DNA of 64,000 nt from an uncultured Isoptericola sp. (GCA_947497265.1 CANMFP010000011.1:45934-109933); one strand, 5' to 3'. Counted from the first letter of the stretch, positions 46,391 through 54,743 are shown. The notes: a model not told the origin generated them from the letters alone. Numbers and translations: made by a program.

Positions 46391-46590
46391 TCGGCGAGGT
46401 AGATCTGCACCCGCTTCGTTTGGCTGCGTAGAACTCCTCGTCGAAGGCGGACGTCGTCGTAGGCAACCGGCCGGGGGGGTAGAACGCGACGTGTCCGGCG
46501 TGCTCGGTGGCCAGGGTGGCGCGCCCTCTCGTCCAGCACGACGCGCAGGAGGACGTTCACATCCAGGATGATGCTGCTGTCGATCTGCAC
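46380..46590 (-). pseudogene. PIN-like toxin remnant
   Basis: GTG 46590 overlaps the stop of the antitoxin-like frame (TAGTG). The start VQIDSSIILDVNVLLRVVLDERA has the first PIN-domain aspartate. Similarity then continues only in another frame (ATLATEHAGHVAFYPPG, TTTSAFDEEFYAAK), so the gene is frameshifted, and it runs into the 128-bp repeat. Intact PIN toxins are ribonucleases that cut tRNA or rRNA. Confidence 0.45.
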
Positions 46591-46790
46591 TACCGCCTCG
46601 TCTCGCGGCGAGCGGCCTTGGGGTCTTCCATCAGGTCCTCGACGTCCAGACCGTGTTCGTCGATCAACGCCGCCAGCTTGGCCACCGCGCACTGGAGCGC
46701 GGCGACGTCAGCTGACAGGTCAGCTTTCGCCGGGATGAAGAACCCCACCGTGCGCCCGTGCCGTTTCACGGCGACGGGGGGCGAAGTGAA
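46590..46790 (-). pseudogene. type II antitoxin-like fragment
   Basis: The frame reads FTSPPVAVKRHGRTVGFFIPA then a helical tail DVAALQCAVAKLAALIDEHGLDVEDL ending RRETRR. This matches short Phd/VapB-like antitoxins, whose N-terminal strand motif precedes a toxin-binding helix. No good start codon exists, and its 5' end runs into the AbiEi promoter zone. With the broken PIN gene it forms a decayed toxin-antitoxin pair. Confidence 0.45.
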
Positions 46791-46812
46791 GATGAGCCTC
46801 TGGCGGTCAAAC

Positions 46813-46832
46813 CCGTACCGCCAGTGGTACGG
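46813..46832. promoter_or_regulatory. inverted repeat CCGTACC-N6-GGTACGG before the AbiEi gene
   Basis: Perfect 7-bp arms 22 bp before the AbiEi GTG. AbiEi antitoxins repress their own operon by binding inverted repeats, so this is a plausible operator. Confidence 0.45.
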
Positions 46833-46853
46833 TATTGGCAGTGGAGGTGGGCT

Positions 46854-47390
46854 GTGGGGTATCGGCATGACCTGTGGGAGATCGCCGCGAGCAATCACGG
46901 CGTCGTCACCGTCGCCGAGGCAGAAGACGCTGGCGTGCCCGCGGTGGAGGTGCGCAAGTTGGCAGTGCGAGGCGTGCTGCGCTCCTACGGTCAGGGCGTC
47001 TACACCCACCTGGACGTTCCGACGGCCCGCCGCACCGAGCTGGCAGTCGCTGTCGCCCTCGCCGGGCCGGGCGCGTTCCTACAGCGCGAGTCGGTCCTCG
47101 ACTTGCTGGAGGTCGGTCAGTTCAACCCCCGGCAGGTGCGCGTGGGAACTCGGCGTCGCGTGCGCCGGACCCTTCCGGACTGGATGGTGCTGGAACGCCG
47201 CGCCGACATCACCGACGAAGACCTGACCGACGTCGACGGCGTGCCCACGACCACGATCCCCAGGGCGCTGGCGGACCTGCAGGCACGGATCGCCCCCGAC
47301 CGCTGGGACGCGCTGGTCACCACCCTCGTGGGGCGCGAGCTCGTGCGCCCCGACGAGATCCCGGACCTGAAGGAGGGCTCCCGTGCCTGA
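46854..47390 (+). CDS. AbiEi-family antitoxin of a type IV toxin-antitoxin system
   Basis: GTG 46854 with GGAGG upstream gives 178 residues. The N-terminal winged helix is typical of AbiEi (LWEIAASNHGVVTVAEAEDAGVPAVEVRKLAVRGVLRSYGQGVYTH). The rest is the AbiEi C-terminal fold (TELAVAVALAGPGAFLQRESVLDLL, then TIPRALADLQ). It would neutralise and repress an AbiEii nucleotidyltransferase. Here the downstream toxin gene is only a ten-codon vestige, so this antitoxin is an orphan. Confidence 0.8.
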   Translation: MGYRHDLWEIAASNHGVVTVAEAEDAGVPAVEVRKLAVRGVLRSYGQGVYTHLDVPTARRTELAVAVALAGPGAFLQRESVLDLLEVGQFNPRQVRVGTRRRVRRTLPDWMVLERRADITDEDLTDVDGVPTTTIPRALADLQARIAPDRWDALVTTLVGRELVRPDEIPDLKEGSRA

Positions 47391-47415
47391 CGTGACGCCG
47401 CCGTTGAACCGCTGA
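47383..47415 (+). pseudogene. vestigial start of the AbiEii toxin gene
   Basis: GTG 47383 overlaps the AbiEi stop and has a strong site (GGAGG, 7 nt spacing). It encodes only VPDVTPPLNR before TGA. AbiEii genes normally start in this overlapping way, and LNR is common near their N-terminus. The rest appears replaced by the junction with repeat B 36 bp later. Assignment is inferred from position and the ribosome site. Confidence 0.45.
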
Positions 47416-47440
47416 CATGAGCGTACGCCCAGGTCAGCGG
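47409..47440. terminator. hairpin next to repeat B
   Basis: CCGCTGAC and GTCAGCGG pair around 16 nt, followed on the plus strand by CCCTTTTC. It ends the AbiEi cassette and, on the minus strand, lies right after the tRNA 3' end. Confidence 0.6.
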
Positions 47441-47450
47441 CCCTTTTCGG

Positions 47451-47496
<46 letters not shown>

Positions 47497-47613
47497 GCGA
47501 TTGTGACGTGCCGGAACAGGGTCTGAACGGCGGGTTCGCGCTCGTGGGCGTTCGTCGGTGTCCGCGGGGTGTCGCATCAGTAGTGCAGCAGTGGGTTCAG
47601 GCAGGCTTCGGGA

Positions 47614-48891
47614 CTACGGGGTCCAGATGCGGTCGATCGCCATGACATGGAGGCGGTCGTCGTACGTGTAGCTCCGCGGACCCGTGTAGAGCACGACGCC
47701 AGCGACGAACGTCGCCCCGAGGGTGTCGCGGAGCTTGCGGAGGCCGGCGAAGTCGTCGCGGGAGGTGCGGGCCGCGGCCTTGATCTCGAAGCCGATGATG
47801 CCTCCGTCGTCGGACTCGAGAACGAGGTCGACTTCCTCGTCGTCGCGGGTGCGCCAATGCCCGTGGTCGACGATGTCGTCAGTCCAACTGGCTTCCTTGA
47901 GGATCTCCCCGACGGCGAAGGTCTCCAGCGCATGGCCGAACTCGGTGAGCGCGGCTGGCTCGCGACGGGCGAGCTTCTCTGGCGTCAGGCGCAGCAGACG
48001 AGAGGAGACGCCGGTGTCGAGCATGTGGACCTTGGGGCGGGCATTGGTTCGCTTGGTCAGGGTGCGATCCCACGCGGGCAGGATGCGCAGCAGGAAGACG
48101 GCCTCGAGCAGGCGGAGGTAATCCCGCGCGGTCTTGCCGTCGATGCCCGTCGCGTGGGCCATCCGGGCGGTGTTGAGAACCTGAGCGGTCTGGCCGGCTG
48201 CCCGTTCAAGGATGAGCGGAAGGGTGTGGGCTTGGCGAACCTTCGACAGCTCCTGAGCGTCACGCTCGAGGGTGAGGCGCACATAATCGTCGATCCAGCG
48301 CCCACGGGCGCGGTCGGTCGCGGCGGCACGAGCCATGGGGAAGCCGCCGCGCGCGACCATGGCTGCGTAGTCATCGCGTGTCGTGGTGGATGTGGGCCGT
48401 GCAGCGGCCGCGACGACGGCGTCTGGATCGGTCAGGAGTCGAGGCAGCAAGTCCGCGCGGACGTCACGGAGTTCGGACTGGGCGAGCGGCAGGACGGGAA
48501 GCCGCTGGAGGCGTCCGGTAAGGGCCTGCGCTGCCCGTGGCAGCGCCTCGTGGCGCGCCGAGCCGGTGAGGATGAACTGACCTGGGCGCCCGGTGGTGTT
48601 GAGTCTCGCCTTGATCGCGTCGAGGACGACCGCTGCGTGCTGGTACTCGTCGATAAGGACCACCTGGTCGCCGTCGATCATCGTGGCTGGGTCGCGCGCG
48701 ACGGCCGTCCGGGTGTCGAGGTCGTCGAGATCCAGGATCCGGCCCCCGACGCGTTCGGCCAGCTGCCTCAGCAGGGTTGACTTCCCGACGGCGCGGGGGC
48801 CTTCCAGAAGGAGGACAGGGCTCTCGGCGTGGCGCTGGAGAGCCACGTCAAGAATCCGTCTGGGTACCAGGTGGCCGGTCGAGTCGCTCAC
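47614..48891 (-). CDS. AAA ATPase with DUF4143 C-terminal domain
   Basis: 425 residues from GTG 48891 (-10-like TAGTCT 6 nt upstream, leaderless). Walker A GPRAVGKST, Walker B VVLIDEYQH and sensor ILTGSAR form the N-terminal ATPase. A winged-helix stretch comes next. The DUF4143 domain carries nuclease-fold-like residues (RTRDDEEVDLVLE, IIGFEIKAA) as in the PD-(D/E)xK pattern. The family is widespread on mobile DNA with uncertain function. It is the only intact gene in the left half of cassette 2 and is preceded by four 23-bp repeats. Confidence 0.85.
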   Translation of the reverse strand: MSDSTGHLVPRRILDVALQRHAESPVLLLEGPRAVGKSTLLRQLAERVGGRILDLDDLDTRTAVARDPATMIDGDQVVLIDEYQHAAVVLDAIKARLNTTGRPGQFILTGSARHEALPRAAQALTGRLQRLPVLPLAQSELRDVRADLLPRLLTDPDAVVAAAARPTSTTTRDDYAAMVARGGFPMARAAATDRARGRWIDDYVRLTLERDAQELSKVRQAHTLPLILERAAGQTAQVLNTARMAHATGIDGKTARDYLRLLEAVFLLRILPAWDRTLTKRTNARPKVHMLDTGVSSRLLRLTPEKLARREPAALTEFGHALETFAVGEILKEASWTDDIVDHGHWRTRDDEEVDLVLESDDGGIIGFEIKAAARTSRDDFAGLRKLRDTLGATFVAGVVLYTGPRSYTYDDRLHVMAIDRIWTP

Positions 48892-48910
48892 CAGGCAAGA
48901 CTAGCCGAGA

Positions 48911-49002
48911 TCCAGAACCACCGGGCCATAAACTCCAGAACTGCCGGATGCTCAGTTCCAGAATCGCCGGACCGTGGACTCCAGAACCGTCACGCAGTCG
49001 AA
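48911..49002. repeat. four tandem 23-bp repeats upstream of the DUF4143 ATPase
   Basis: TCCAGAA recurs at 48911, 48934, 48957 and 48980, an exact 23-bp period. Three units continue with a variable triplet, CCGG and a variable spacer; the fourth diverges after TCCAGAACC. Units carry a TCC...GGA dyad (for example TCCAGAACTGCCGGA). The array starts about 20 bp before the ATPase start, where an operator or iteron would be. No spacers, so not CRISPR. Confidence 0.75.
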
Positions 49003-49109
49003 CGGTCAGGGTATAGCTGGTGAGACGGATGCGAGGGCGGGGCTGACGCACGTGGAGGTGCTGGATGCAGTCGATGCGCACCCTGGGCCTCACGAGAGAC
49101 ATGCTGTGA

Positions 49110-49400
49110 CCGCGCACCGCCGAGCTCGACTCCGACACCAACGCGGACGACTACGCCCGAAGCGCCGACGTCTACGTGTCCTCGGACAGTGCCGACTGGA
49201 CGAAGGTCGCCGCCATCGTGGGCGACGCCCAGCCGACCCGGGAGGCGTCGTTCCTCGCGCAGACCGCTCGCCACGTCAAGGCGGTCAACACCGGCAGCGC
49301 CGACGGCTGGTGGTCCATCACGGAGTTCACCGCCTACGCGAAGCGAGTCGCGCTGAGCTCCGAGCCCGGGTCGGCCTGTCTGACCCGGGCTCTGGCCTGA
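49110..49400 (+). pseudogene. discoidin (F5/8 type C) carbohydrate-binding domain fragment
   Basis: The frame reads DVYVSSDSADWTKVAAIVGDA, then TARHVKAVNTGSADGWWSITEFTAY, the end of an F5/8 type C domain, whose last strands give RYVR...TG...WWSI.E...Y. No start codon; an in-frame TGA lies just upstream, and the tail after TAY is not domain-like. It is a fragment of a secreted glycosidase-type protein trapped in the cassette. Confidence 0.6.
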
Positions 49401-49486
49401 GAACCGGGCGCACCGGCCGACCACCCGGCCCCACCCCGAAACGACGAAAGGCCGGACCTACGAAATCTGCGCGCGGGCGTGCGTCG

Positions 49487-49614
49487 GCGTCCGCCGTCGG
49501 TCAGTGCGGTGAGCCCCCAGTTGCGCACCCAGCAGGTCACCGGCCGGTCGACTCCTGGTCCTGGTCAGACCCGCAAGCTACGGGCCCTGCCACTCAGTCT
49601 GACGCGCGACACCC
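49487..49614. repeat. 128-bp dispersed repeat, copy 2
   Basis: Direct copy of 46263-46390 with about seven differences. It ends 14 bp before the stop of the nucleotidyltransferase gene. The flanking 49401-49486 and 48892-48910 hold nothing recognisable. Confidence 0.75.
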
Positions 49615-49628
49615 CAGCGCGGTCGTCG

Positions 49629-50399
49629 TCAGCTGGCGAGGATGCGCAGTGCTGTCTGGCCTTCACGACGGGCTTCGCGCGGGATCGCGTTCCAGTTGCG
49701 GGAGTCGTCGGGCAGGTTTCGGGGGAGCGTGGCGATGCGTTGGCGGTCTGACCCGGCGAAAGTCTCGCGCGCGGCGAACGGGTCGTCCAGGCAGCACAGC
49801 AGCGCGGCGGCGTCTTGCAGGTGGCGTTCGCGATCGCGTGAGTCGGTCCGGTAGGCGGCGGCCTTGAGGACGAGTGCCCCGAACACGTTCGGCACGCTGA
49901 TCGTCGTCGGGTCTGCGTCGATGACCAGACCTGCGTTGACGGTTCGGCGCAGCGCCTGGGTGCCGCCCTCGATGGTGACGAGGTCGCGGCCACGAAGCGG
50001 CTCGACCACGCAGGGCGCGGCGTGGTCGGCGACGAGTACGTCGACGACGTCGGGCCCGCTGGTGACCAGGTCGACGCGGTCGGTTCCGCGGACGAACCGG
50101 TGCGCGGTGCGCTCGCGCGGGTCGATCGACGTGAGCATCTGGTATCCGAGCGACTCGAGCACGCGTGAGGCGTGGGCAGGCAGACCGCGGGTAGTTTCCA
50201 CGTGCAGCACGATGTCGACGTCGTTGGTCGGGCGGACGACGTCCAGGCCGTGGTGGATCGTGTGGAGCTGGGTCATCAGCCCACCGACGAGGGTCCATGC
50301 GGTGTGCGGCAAGGCTGCAGCGATCTCGGCGACGTTGGGCCAGGGTGCGAGCCATCCGCCCGCCGGCGTCGGGACGGTGATCGTGGGACGGTCAGCCAC
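49629..50399 (-). CDS. nucleotidyltransferase, probable toxin of a toxin-antitoxin pair
   Basis: 256 residues. The DNA polymerase-beta-like fold is shown by VGGLMTQLHTIHHGL followed by PTNDVDIVLHVE (GG and DxD metal residues). Later parts (LVTIEGGTQALRRTVNA, VFGALVLKAAAYR, HLQDAAALLCCL) fit AbiEii/MNT-like NTases. Such toxins add nucleotides to tRNA 3' ends or AMP to partners. Its start overlaps the HTH gene by 8 bp. A partial second copy of the pair is found at 45972-46145. Confidence 0.78.
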   Translation of the reverse strand: MADRPTITVPTPAGGWLAPWPNVAEIAAALPHTAWTLVGGLMTQLHTIHHGLDVVRPTNDVDIVLHVETTRGLPAHASRVLESLGYQMLTSIDPRERTAHRFVRGTDRVDLVTSGPDVVDVLVADHAAPCVVEPLRGRDLVTIEGGTQALRRTVNAGLVIDADPTTISVPNVFGALVLKAAAYRTDSRDRERHLQDAAALLCCLDDPFAARETFAGSDRQRIATLPRNLPDDSRNWNAIPREARREGQTALRILAS

Positions 50400-51054
50400 G
50401 CGGCTTCTCCAGGGCGTCGGTCAGGGCGTCTATGCCGACGCTTCGTTCGCGGGTGTCCAACGAACCGGCGAGGTCCAGGGCGGTGAGAACGGTGTCGGCG
50501 GCCGCGATGCGTGTGATCGTGCCGGTCGGGAAGGTTGTGGCGCGCAGTGTGATGCGGCCGCTGGTGTCGCGGACGAGCCCGAACCTGCGCACCAGCTCGT
50601 CGAGCTTGTTCGCGTCGACGTAGCCGTCGACCATGTTGGCGTCCGCCAGCTCGAGCCGGGTTCGCGCCACGCTCGTGTCGACGATCCGCTGCCTCAAGCG
50701 TCCAGCGACGGACGAGTGCCCGGCGTACTGCACGACGTCGGCGCGCTCCCGCGTTCGCTCGACCAGGTCCGCGGCGCTCATGGACCGCATCCGAGCCTTC
50801 AGGCGAGACCGTTGCGTCTCGCCCATCCAGGAGGCAACCAGCCCGGACAGGATCGCGACCGCACCCCACGCCGTCTCGGGCAACCACGGGCGCGTGCGCT
50901 GCTGGCCACGCACTGCGAGGAACCGATCGATCGACTCCGAGTCGATGACCCCGCGAGCCAGCGACGTGAGCTCGCCCTGGGCGACGAGGTGCTGCACCTG
51001 ACGGGGTGAGACCCCGAGGCGCTGGGCGGCATCGCGCACGGCAATCAACGACAT
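50392..51054 (-). CDS. HTH antitoxin-like partner of the nucleotidyltransferase
   Basis: 220 residues. The N-terminus is an excisionase/MerR-like helix-turn-helix (VRDAAQRLGVSPRQVQHLVAQGELTSLARGVIDSESIDRFL). A mostly helical domain follows; its C-terminal part (GYVDANKLDELVRRFGLV, ADTVLTALDLAGSLDTRERS) is kept in the relic at 45972-46145. Position upstream and overlap with the NTase suggest the antitoxin and autorepressor. No named family recognised. Confidence 0.65.
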   Translation of the reverse strand: MSLIAVRDAAQRLGVSPRQVQHLVAQGELTSLARGVIDSESIDRFLAVRGQQRTRPWLPETAWGAVAILSGLVASWMGETQRSRLKARMRSMSAADLVERTRERADVVQYAGHSSVAGRLRQRIVDTSVARTRLELADANMVDGYVDANKLDELVRRFGLVRDTSGRITLRATTFPTGTITRIAAADTVLTALDLAGSLDTRERSVGIDALTDALEKPRG

Positions 51055-51440
51055 GACAGATAGTTTCGCCTACACGAAGTCATCAGTCAACCATCCGGTG
51101 CGCCGGGAAGGTGGCTTCACCGGACATCAGACCGACGCGCACAGGCGAGACGCCGACGGAGCCCACCCGCGTGAGATGCGGCGTCGTGGCGCAGTACCCG
51201 GGATCGGTGCGGATGAGCGGACTGCCTTGTGTGTTCTACCTGGCGCCTGCGCGAAGAGGTCGATGTCTGTCGCGCAAGGGTCTGACCGCGATGAATGCCG
51301 ATGCCCGAGGGCTGTGCGAAGAAGTCGCGGCCCTCGTTTGGTGCTCAGATAGATGCCCAGAAGGCGCGAAGCGGTCGTTCCGGCTGAACGCGAAAGGACC
51401 GCTGCCCTGGGCAAATTCCCAGGTCAGCGGCCCTTGTCGG
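51055..51440. other. intergenic stretch with terminator next to repeat C
   Basis: I see no gene here. The left part holds the promoter of the HTH gene. At 51399-51430 CCGCTG plus CCTGGG pairs with CCCAGG plus CAGCGG, followed by CCCTTG, a hairpin placed like the one at repeat B. The middle (51120-51390) has open frames in several phases but no recognisable protein. Confidence 0.45.
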
Positions 51441-51486
<46 letters not shown>

Positions 51487-51600
51487 GCGACCGTGACGGG
51501 CCGGAACAGGGTTTGAACGGCGGTTTCGCGCTCGTGGGTGTTCGGAGACGTCCGCGGGGTGTCGCAACAGTAGTACAGCAGTTGGTGCAGCAGGAGTCAC

Positions 51601-53394
51601 TCAGCTCGCCCGCAGGTAGTGGGCGTTGCGGCCCGTGGTGTCGCCGCGGGCCAGGAGCCCATCGCCGACGAGTCGGTCGAGTACCCCGCGCGCGCCGGCG
51701 GTTGTCAGCCCGGTGAGCACGCCGTAGTCGCCGGAGGTGATGCGGTCGTGGGAGTTGAGCCAAGCCTCGACGACGGCGGGGGTGTCCTGGGGGTGGGGGC
51801 TGTCGTACCACAGGACACGCCGACGGCGGAGCAGGTCTCGGTCGTTCTTGGTGTAGAGCAGGGTCCGACGCGCGGTCCGCGAGAGTAGCCAGGCGTCCTT
51901 GTGGGGAATGATCAATGGCTGCTCGTCGATCACGCAGCGGTGAGTGGTCTCCAGTGCCTCCTGGGCCTCGGGATGGGTGCGTTGCAGCACAGCCGCGATC
52001 TGCCTGGCGGTGGTGAAGGGCTGGTGGAGCAGGGTGTAGACCACGAGGGCGACCTGGACGTCACGCTGCCGGGCGACGGGCTGGATTCGAGAGGTCAGTC
52101 GCAGCACGGGGATGACGGGGGCTCCGCCGACCAATCGCGTCCGCACTCGCGGGCCCGACTCTTCAATCACGAGTGGCGGGCGGTGGCCGAGGGTGACCAG
52201 CTCACGGTACATGCGGTCCACGCCGATGCCCTGCTTGTCGACGAGACCGAGCGCGCGGACGGCGTCGGCGAGAGCAGGAGAGCGGCTGAAGCGTTGGGTG
52301 AGCAGGTTGTCGGCGGAAACGCCGCCGACGAAGCCGCCGGGCGAGACCACGGTCAGTGACGAGTCCTCGTCGACCCAGGTGACGGTCGTGGGTTCGTGGA
52401 GGTTCCAGTCTCGGTGGACGACGCCGTTGAGGACCGCTTCGCGGGCGGATCGCATCGGGAGCTTGCGCAGCGAACGTTCGGCGAACTGGCCGGAGATGGT
52501 GACGAGGTCGTTGGCGGCTTCGAGCAGCGTCTCGACTCGCTGAAGCTGCTCAAGCAGGCTCAGGCCGGCCTGGGCCTCGTCGCGGGCGAGGATGTCGCCA
52601 CCTTCGACGTCGAGCCTGGTCCACGTCAGCCATGGCCGAGGTGCGGGACAGAGTAGGAGTGCGCCGGCCTGGGTGAGGTGCCCGTCGACCGCCAACACTC
52701 CGAGTCGTCGCAGCAGGTCCGACGTCGAAGCGCTGGCGAGACCGTCGTCGGAGGTGTCGCGTCTGCGGAGGTACTCGCGTGCGACGGCGATCGCGCCGGC
52801 GCTGACGAAACTCGCGTCCATGCCGCTGGGGCGAGACATCGCGTCCCAACCGGCGCGGCCCTGGCGGTGGGTCCACCACTCGCCACGGTCGACTGGCACC
52901 GACGCTGCGCCAACCCGCCAGCGGAGCTTGTTGCCGGTGTCCTCGACCGGCTCCCTGGCCTCGGCGACGTAGATCACCAGGAGACGGATACCCCGTTCGA
53001 CGACGACCTCGATGTCCGGTGCGACGTCGACGCGCCGGTAGATCTGATGGCGTAGCCACTCGGGGTCGAGGTCGGAGCCCAGCAGGTCGCCGCTACGATT
53101 CTCGACACCGACGACGAGCGCCCCACCGCCTGGGGTGTTGGACATCGCGGCGACCTCGTCGGCGAGCTGATCGGCAGCCTTCGTGTTCTCTGGCGACGCG
53201 GGGAGCAGGACGCCGCCGGCGCCGCGACGTCCTGCTTCCTCCTTGAAGTCCACGCGCTGGCGCTCGACATCGTCCGGCAGGACACCGGAGCGTAGCGTTG
53301 CCAGGCACGCCTGGACGGCCTCGCGCGTCCGGGCGCGATCTGCAAGCAGCTCGGTGCCAGGCTGAAAGGAAGAGGAAGCGCCCACCTGCATCAT
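51601..53394 (-). CDS. Schlafen AlbA_2 domain ATP-binding protein
   Basis: ATG 53394 (or 53391) gives about 597 residues. The AlbA_2 domain is near residues 35-165 (RVDFKEEAGRRG, LADEVAAMSNTPGGGALVVGVEN), and a GHKL-like ATPase segment is around 310-400 (MRSAREAVLNGVVHRDWN, VVSPGGFVGGVSADN, GIGVDRMYRELV). A winged helix at the C-terminus (ITSGDYGVLTGLTTAGARGVLDRLV) suggests DNA binding. Such proteins are transcription regulators or defence components. The palindrome at 53404-53421, 9 bp upstream, implies autorepression. Confidence 0.8.
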   Translation of the reverse strand: MMQVGASSSFQPGTELLADRARTREAVQACLATLRSGVLPDDVERQRVDFKEEAGRRGAGGVLLPASPENTKAADQLADEVAAMSNTPGGGALVVGVENRSGDLLGSDLDPEWLRHQIYRRVDVAPDIEVVVERGIRLLVIYVAEAREPVEDTGNKLRWRVGAASVPVDRGEWWTHRQGRAGWDAMSRPSGMDASFVSAGAIAVAREYLRRRDTSDDGLASASTSDLLRRLGVLAVDGHLTQAGALLLCPAPRPWLTWTRLDVEGGDILARDEAQAGLSLLEQLQRVETLLEAANDLVTISGQFAERSLRKLPMRSAREAVLNGVVHRDWNLHEPTTVTWVDEDSSLTVVSPGGFVGGVSADNLLTQRFSRSPALADAVRALGLVDKQGIGVDRMYRELVTLGHRPPLVIEESGPRVRTRLVGGAPVIPVLRLTSRIQPVARQRDVQVALVVYTLLHQPFTTARQIAAVLQRTHPEAQEALETTHRCVIDEQPLIIPHKDAWLLSRTARRTLLYTKNDRDLLRRRRVLWYDSPHPQDTPAVVEAWLNSHDRITSGDYGVLTGLTTAGARGVLDRLVGDGLLARGDTTGRNAHYLRAS

Positions 53395-53403
53395 GGGTTG
53401 CAC

Positions 53404-53421
53404 TTTAGCAGAGTAGCTAAA
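53404..53421. promoter_or_regulatory. palindrome TTTAGC-N6-GCTAAA at the AlbA_2 gene start
   Basis: Perfect 6-bp AT-rich arms, 9 bp before the ATG on the minus strand, where bound protein would block transcription initiation. Likely the gene's own operator. Confidence 0.55.
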
Positions 53422-53539
53422 CAGAAACACCTAGGGTGTGCTGCCGTGATCTCGTGCGCTTCACCGTCGCAGAGCAGACTCCCTGCTCGACGAACGACCG
53501 CGAGGGCATGCCGCCTCCGAGGCAGCGCAACGCGGGTTG

Positions 53540-53740
53540 CCGCTACACCACCCCGGATCTGGACGTCACCATGCGGACCGTCGTGCGACCCCGCGGTCCG
53601 GACAGCCCTTCGACTGCTACGTCGTCAGGGTCTCGGTCCGTTCGGCCGCCTCGACATGCACGCCGAGCAGGCCCGACTGCACGTCACAGCGGGAGCACGG
53701 ATCGGTGATGGTGGGCGCGTCAGCGCACCCCGTAGCGTCG
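53540..53740 (-). pseudogene. ISL3-type transposase N-terminal remnant
   Basis: On the minus strand TITDPCSRCDVQSGLLGVHV then EAAERTETL resembles the start of ISL3 transposases (a GLxGVHVE-like opening before the CPxCG finger). The frame stops at TAG (53617), and CPDRGVARR follows in a shifted frame. It lies in opposite orientation to the ISL3 C-terminal fragment next to it. The rest of 53422-53777 shows no gene. Confidence 0.35.
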
Positions 53741-53777
53741 CACGCACCCACGGAGTGGGGCGATTCTCTCGGGCGTA

Positions 53778-53990
53778 GTGCTCGGCCGGACGCTGACCAA
53801 GCGCGCCGCCGACGTCCTCGCATTCTTCGACGTGCCCGGCACGAGCAACGGGCCCACGGAGGCGATCAACGGCCGACTCGAACACCTCCGCGGCTCCGCC
53901 CTCGGCTTCCGCAACCTCACCCACTACATCGCCCGATCACTCCTCGAAGCAGGCGGCTTCAGACCTCGCCTACACCCTCATCTGCGATGA
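53778..53990 (+). pseudogene. ISL3-family transposase C-terminal remnant
   Basis: The frame encodes LGRTLTKRAADVLAFFDVPG then TSNGPTEAINGRLEHLRG and NLTHYIARSLLEAGGFRP, the conserved C-terminus of ISL3 transposases with its last acidic catalytic residue in TEAINGRLE. No upstream catalytic domain is present. It joins directly to an IS5-type fragment. Confidence 0.75.
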
Positions 53991-54417
53991 GCCGCACAAG
54001 GCCCACGGCGGCAACATCCAGGTGCTGACCGCACCGGACGGTTGGCCGATCTGGGTCTCGCCGGTCCGACCCGGCCGCGAGCACGACACCACCTGCGCCC
54101 GCGCCGCCGACGGTCTGCTTCAAGCGGTCCAGACCTGGAACACGGCCGGACGCCACGTGCTGGCCGACCTCGGCTACGAGGCCCTCGACGACCAGTTCGT
54201 CATCCCGGCCAAGAAGCCCACCGGCGGCCAGCTGACCATCAATGAACGCGCCCGCAACGCGCTGCACCACGCTCTGCGCGGTATCGGCGAACGCGGCAAC
54301 GCCCTGCTGAAGAACTTCAAAGCCCTGCGCCGCGTCTCCCTGAGCCCCTCGAGCATCGGCCCCATCGTCGCGGCCGCCCTCGTCATCCTCCACCACATCC
54401 ACGACCGGACCACCTGA
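53962..54417 (+). pseudogene. IS5-family (DDE_Tnp_4) transposase C-terminal remnant
   Basis: The frame opens DLAYTLICDEPHKAHGGNIQ and continues VLTAPDGWPIWVSPVRPG, REHDTTCARAADGLL, VLADLGYEALD, KKPTGGQLT and GIGERGNALLKNFKAL, all standard for the IS5/IS1647 transposase second half. The N-terminal helix-turn-helix and first catalytic Asp are missing; the 5' side is fused to the ISL3 fragment. Confidence 0.75.
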
Positions 54418-54436
54418 CCCACTCACACCAACACCC

Positions 54437-54457
54437 CTACTGGGAAAGGCTCAATGG
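54437..54457 (+). other. short IS3 transposase fragment shared with 60592-60612
   Basis: The 21 bases beginning CCTACTGGGAAAGGCTCA recur as reverse complement at 60592-60612, where they border an IS3 orfB remnant. It marks a deletion or transposition junction. Confidence 0.5.
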
Positions 54458-54487
54458 CGGGTGACAGACGTAGCATCCGGGGGATGA

Positions 54488-54516
54488 GGGCTCGATCGTC
54501 GCGGACGATCGAGCCC
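54488..54516. terminator. hairpin GGGCTCGATCG ... CGATCGAGCCC
   Basis: Perfect 11-bp stem, 7-nt loop, followed by TTCGTT. The flanking 54518-54650 shows no gene. Confidence 0.6.
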
Positions 54517-54650
54517 TTCGTTGCCTGGAGGTGAGGATGCTCCAACGCGCGCCAGCGGTCCGCCGCAGACCGTCAAGACGCGCCGGAGTCCAGGGCCGTA
54601 GTGAAGCAGTTAATGAAGCACCCCGGTTTCGTGGCGCTCGGGGTAAAACG

Positions 54651-54694
54651 AAAGGCCCTCTGACTTCAGCGTTTCCGCTGGTCAGAGGGCCTTT
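54651..54694. terminator. strong hairpin next to repeat D
   Basis: AAAGGCCCTCTGAC pairs with GTCAGAGGGCCTTT around 16 nt. On the minus strand it directly follows the tRNA-Pro 3' end, with CGTTTT after the stem, the position of a tRNA terminator. Confidence 0.75.
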
Positions 54695-54697
54695 CGG

Positions 54698-54743
<46 letters not shown>

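Noticed and set aside
48911..49002. CRISPR array
   Set aside because: The 23-bp units are contiguous tandem repeats without unique spacers, and no cas gene is near.
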